Shown: positions 63,658-64,000 of the stretch, piece by piece
Layout: every line of letters starts with the position of its first letter
Position numbering within the stretch: the stretch's first letter is position 1
Assembly (NCBI GenBank): GCA_029959905.1
Contig: JASCNZ010000002.1
Span: 1 to 64,000 of the forward strand
DNA from: Microbacteriaceae bacterium PS02344
GTDB lineage: Bacteria; Actinomycetota; Actinomycetes; Actinomycetales; Microbacteriaceae
DNA: 64,000 nucleotides
Reading direction: 5' to 3'
Made by a program: the position numbers and the translations under genes
The notes under the pieces: generated by a model
Databases searched by the model: none
What the model was told of the DNA's origin: nothing
What the model saw: the letters and a program-made list of their open reading frames with translations, nothing else

Positions 63658-64000
63658 GTGTCCTCGTCTTCCGATGCTCCGCTCGGCGTCATCGGTGTCG
63701 TCGAGGCCGTCGCGGCGCGCCTGCGCGCCCGCATCCTCACGGGCGAGCTGGCACCCGCCTCCGCCGTCACCGAGGCCTTCGTCGCCGAGGAGTACGGCGT
63801 GGCCCGTCCCAGTGCGAAAGCCGCCATCGAGCAGCTCGTCGCCGCGGGGTTGCTCGTCCGCTCGGCGCATCGGAGTGCGCGCGTGGTCGCCATCGACCCC
63901 GCCACCGTGCGCGACGTCTATCGCACGCGCATCCGCCTGGAGAGTGCGGCGCTGCGGGAGCTCGCCGGTCGTCGAGAAGCGCCCGCGTCGGCTCATGACG
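63658..64000 (+). CDS. GntR-family regulator (FadR/FCD subfamily), 3' end outside the window
   Basis: Partial; at least 114 codons from a GTG start, open to the window edge. The winged helix is visible (ARILTGELAPASAVTEAFVAEEYGVARPSAKAAIEQLVAAGLLVRS), and DVYRTRIRLESAALRELAGR starts the FCD ligand domain. Divergent from the FAD/Fe-S oxidoreductase and probably its lactate- or glycolate-responsive regulator. Confidence 0.88.
   Translation, partial: MSSSSDAPLGVIGVVEAVAARLRARILTGELAPASAVTEAFVAEEYGVARPSAKAAIEQLVAAGLLVRSAHRSARVVAIDPATVRDVYRTRIRLESAALRELAGRREAPASAHD

Overview
The window is very GC-rich, densely packed and free of mobile DNA. Gene content (efeUOB, pnp preceded by an Actino-pnp-like leader, dapB/thyA/folA, dapA-rnj-ftsK-pgsA-cinA-clgR-DUF3046-recA-recX-miaB-miaA-dapF-hflX, ssrA with a tag ending ALAA, otsAB, ilvDBNC) points to an actinobacterial chromosome. 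Family resemblance suggests Microbacteriaceae, most likely Microbacterium. This is inferred from gene order and protein style, not from a search.

Layout. 1-4.8 kb: a 2-oxoglutarate oxygenase and an iron-uptake operon efeU-efeO-efeB behind a DtxR/IdeR-like dyad. 4.8-9.7 kb: serine hydrolase, acyltransferase-3 protein, a luciferase-like monooxygenase with its flavin reductase, DUF5302 and a DedA protein. 9.8-13.1 kb: a glycosyltransferase-SGNH hydrolase fusion and UDP-glucose dehydrogenase. 13.1-18.9 kb: pnp with a structured leader, a catalytically degenerate aldo/keto reductase, a histidine phosphatase and dapB. 18.9-25.2 kb: OsmC, thyA-folA-SDR, Nudix, a free-standing EF-Tu domain-2 protein, dapA and RNase J. 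25.3-38.4 kb: DNA translocase, phospholipid, DNA-repair, tRNA-modification and lysine/peptidoglycan genes. 38.4-51.7 kb: accessory and regulatory genes, tmRNA, tRNA-Lys, two MFS pumps each beside a regulator (TetR, MarR), an IclR regulator divergent from CoA-transferase/thiolase genes. 51.9-60.7 kb: MFS, trehalose synthesis and branched-chain amino-acid synthesis. 60.7-64 kb: a large FAD/Fe-S oxidoreductase divergent from a GntR regulator that runs off the end.

The most striking signal is regulatory. Twenty-two genes carry a TAnnnT hexamer a few bases before the start codon (exactly 6 or 7 in twenty cases), the geometry expected of leaderless transcripts. In four co-directional gene pairs the TAG stop codon of the upstream gene is itself the first three bases of that -10 hexamer, with only 9-10 bp between the genes. 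No CRISPR array, prophage, insertion sequence or clear secondary-metabolite cluster was seen, and I did not find an obviously new multi-gene system; the best leads are the promoter architecture, a pseudo-enzyme, a domain fusion, an isolated EF-Tu domain and a codon-usage break inside ilvD.
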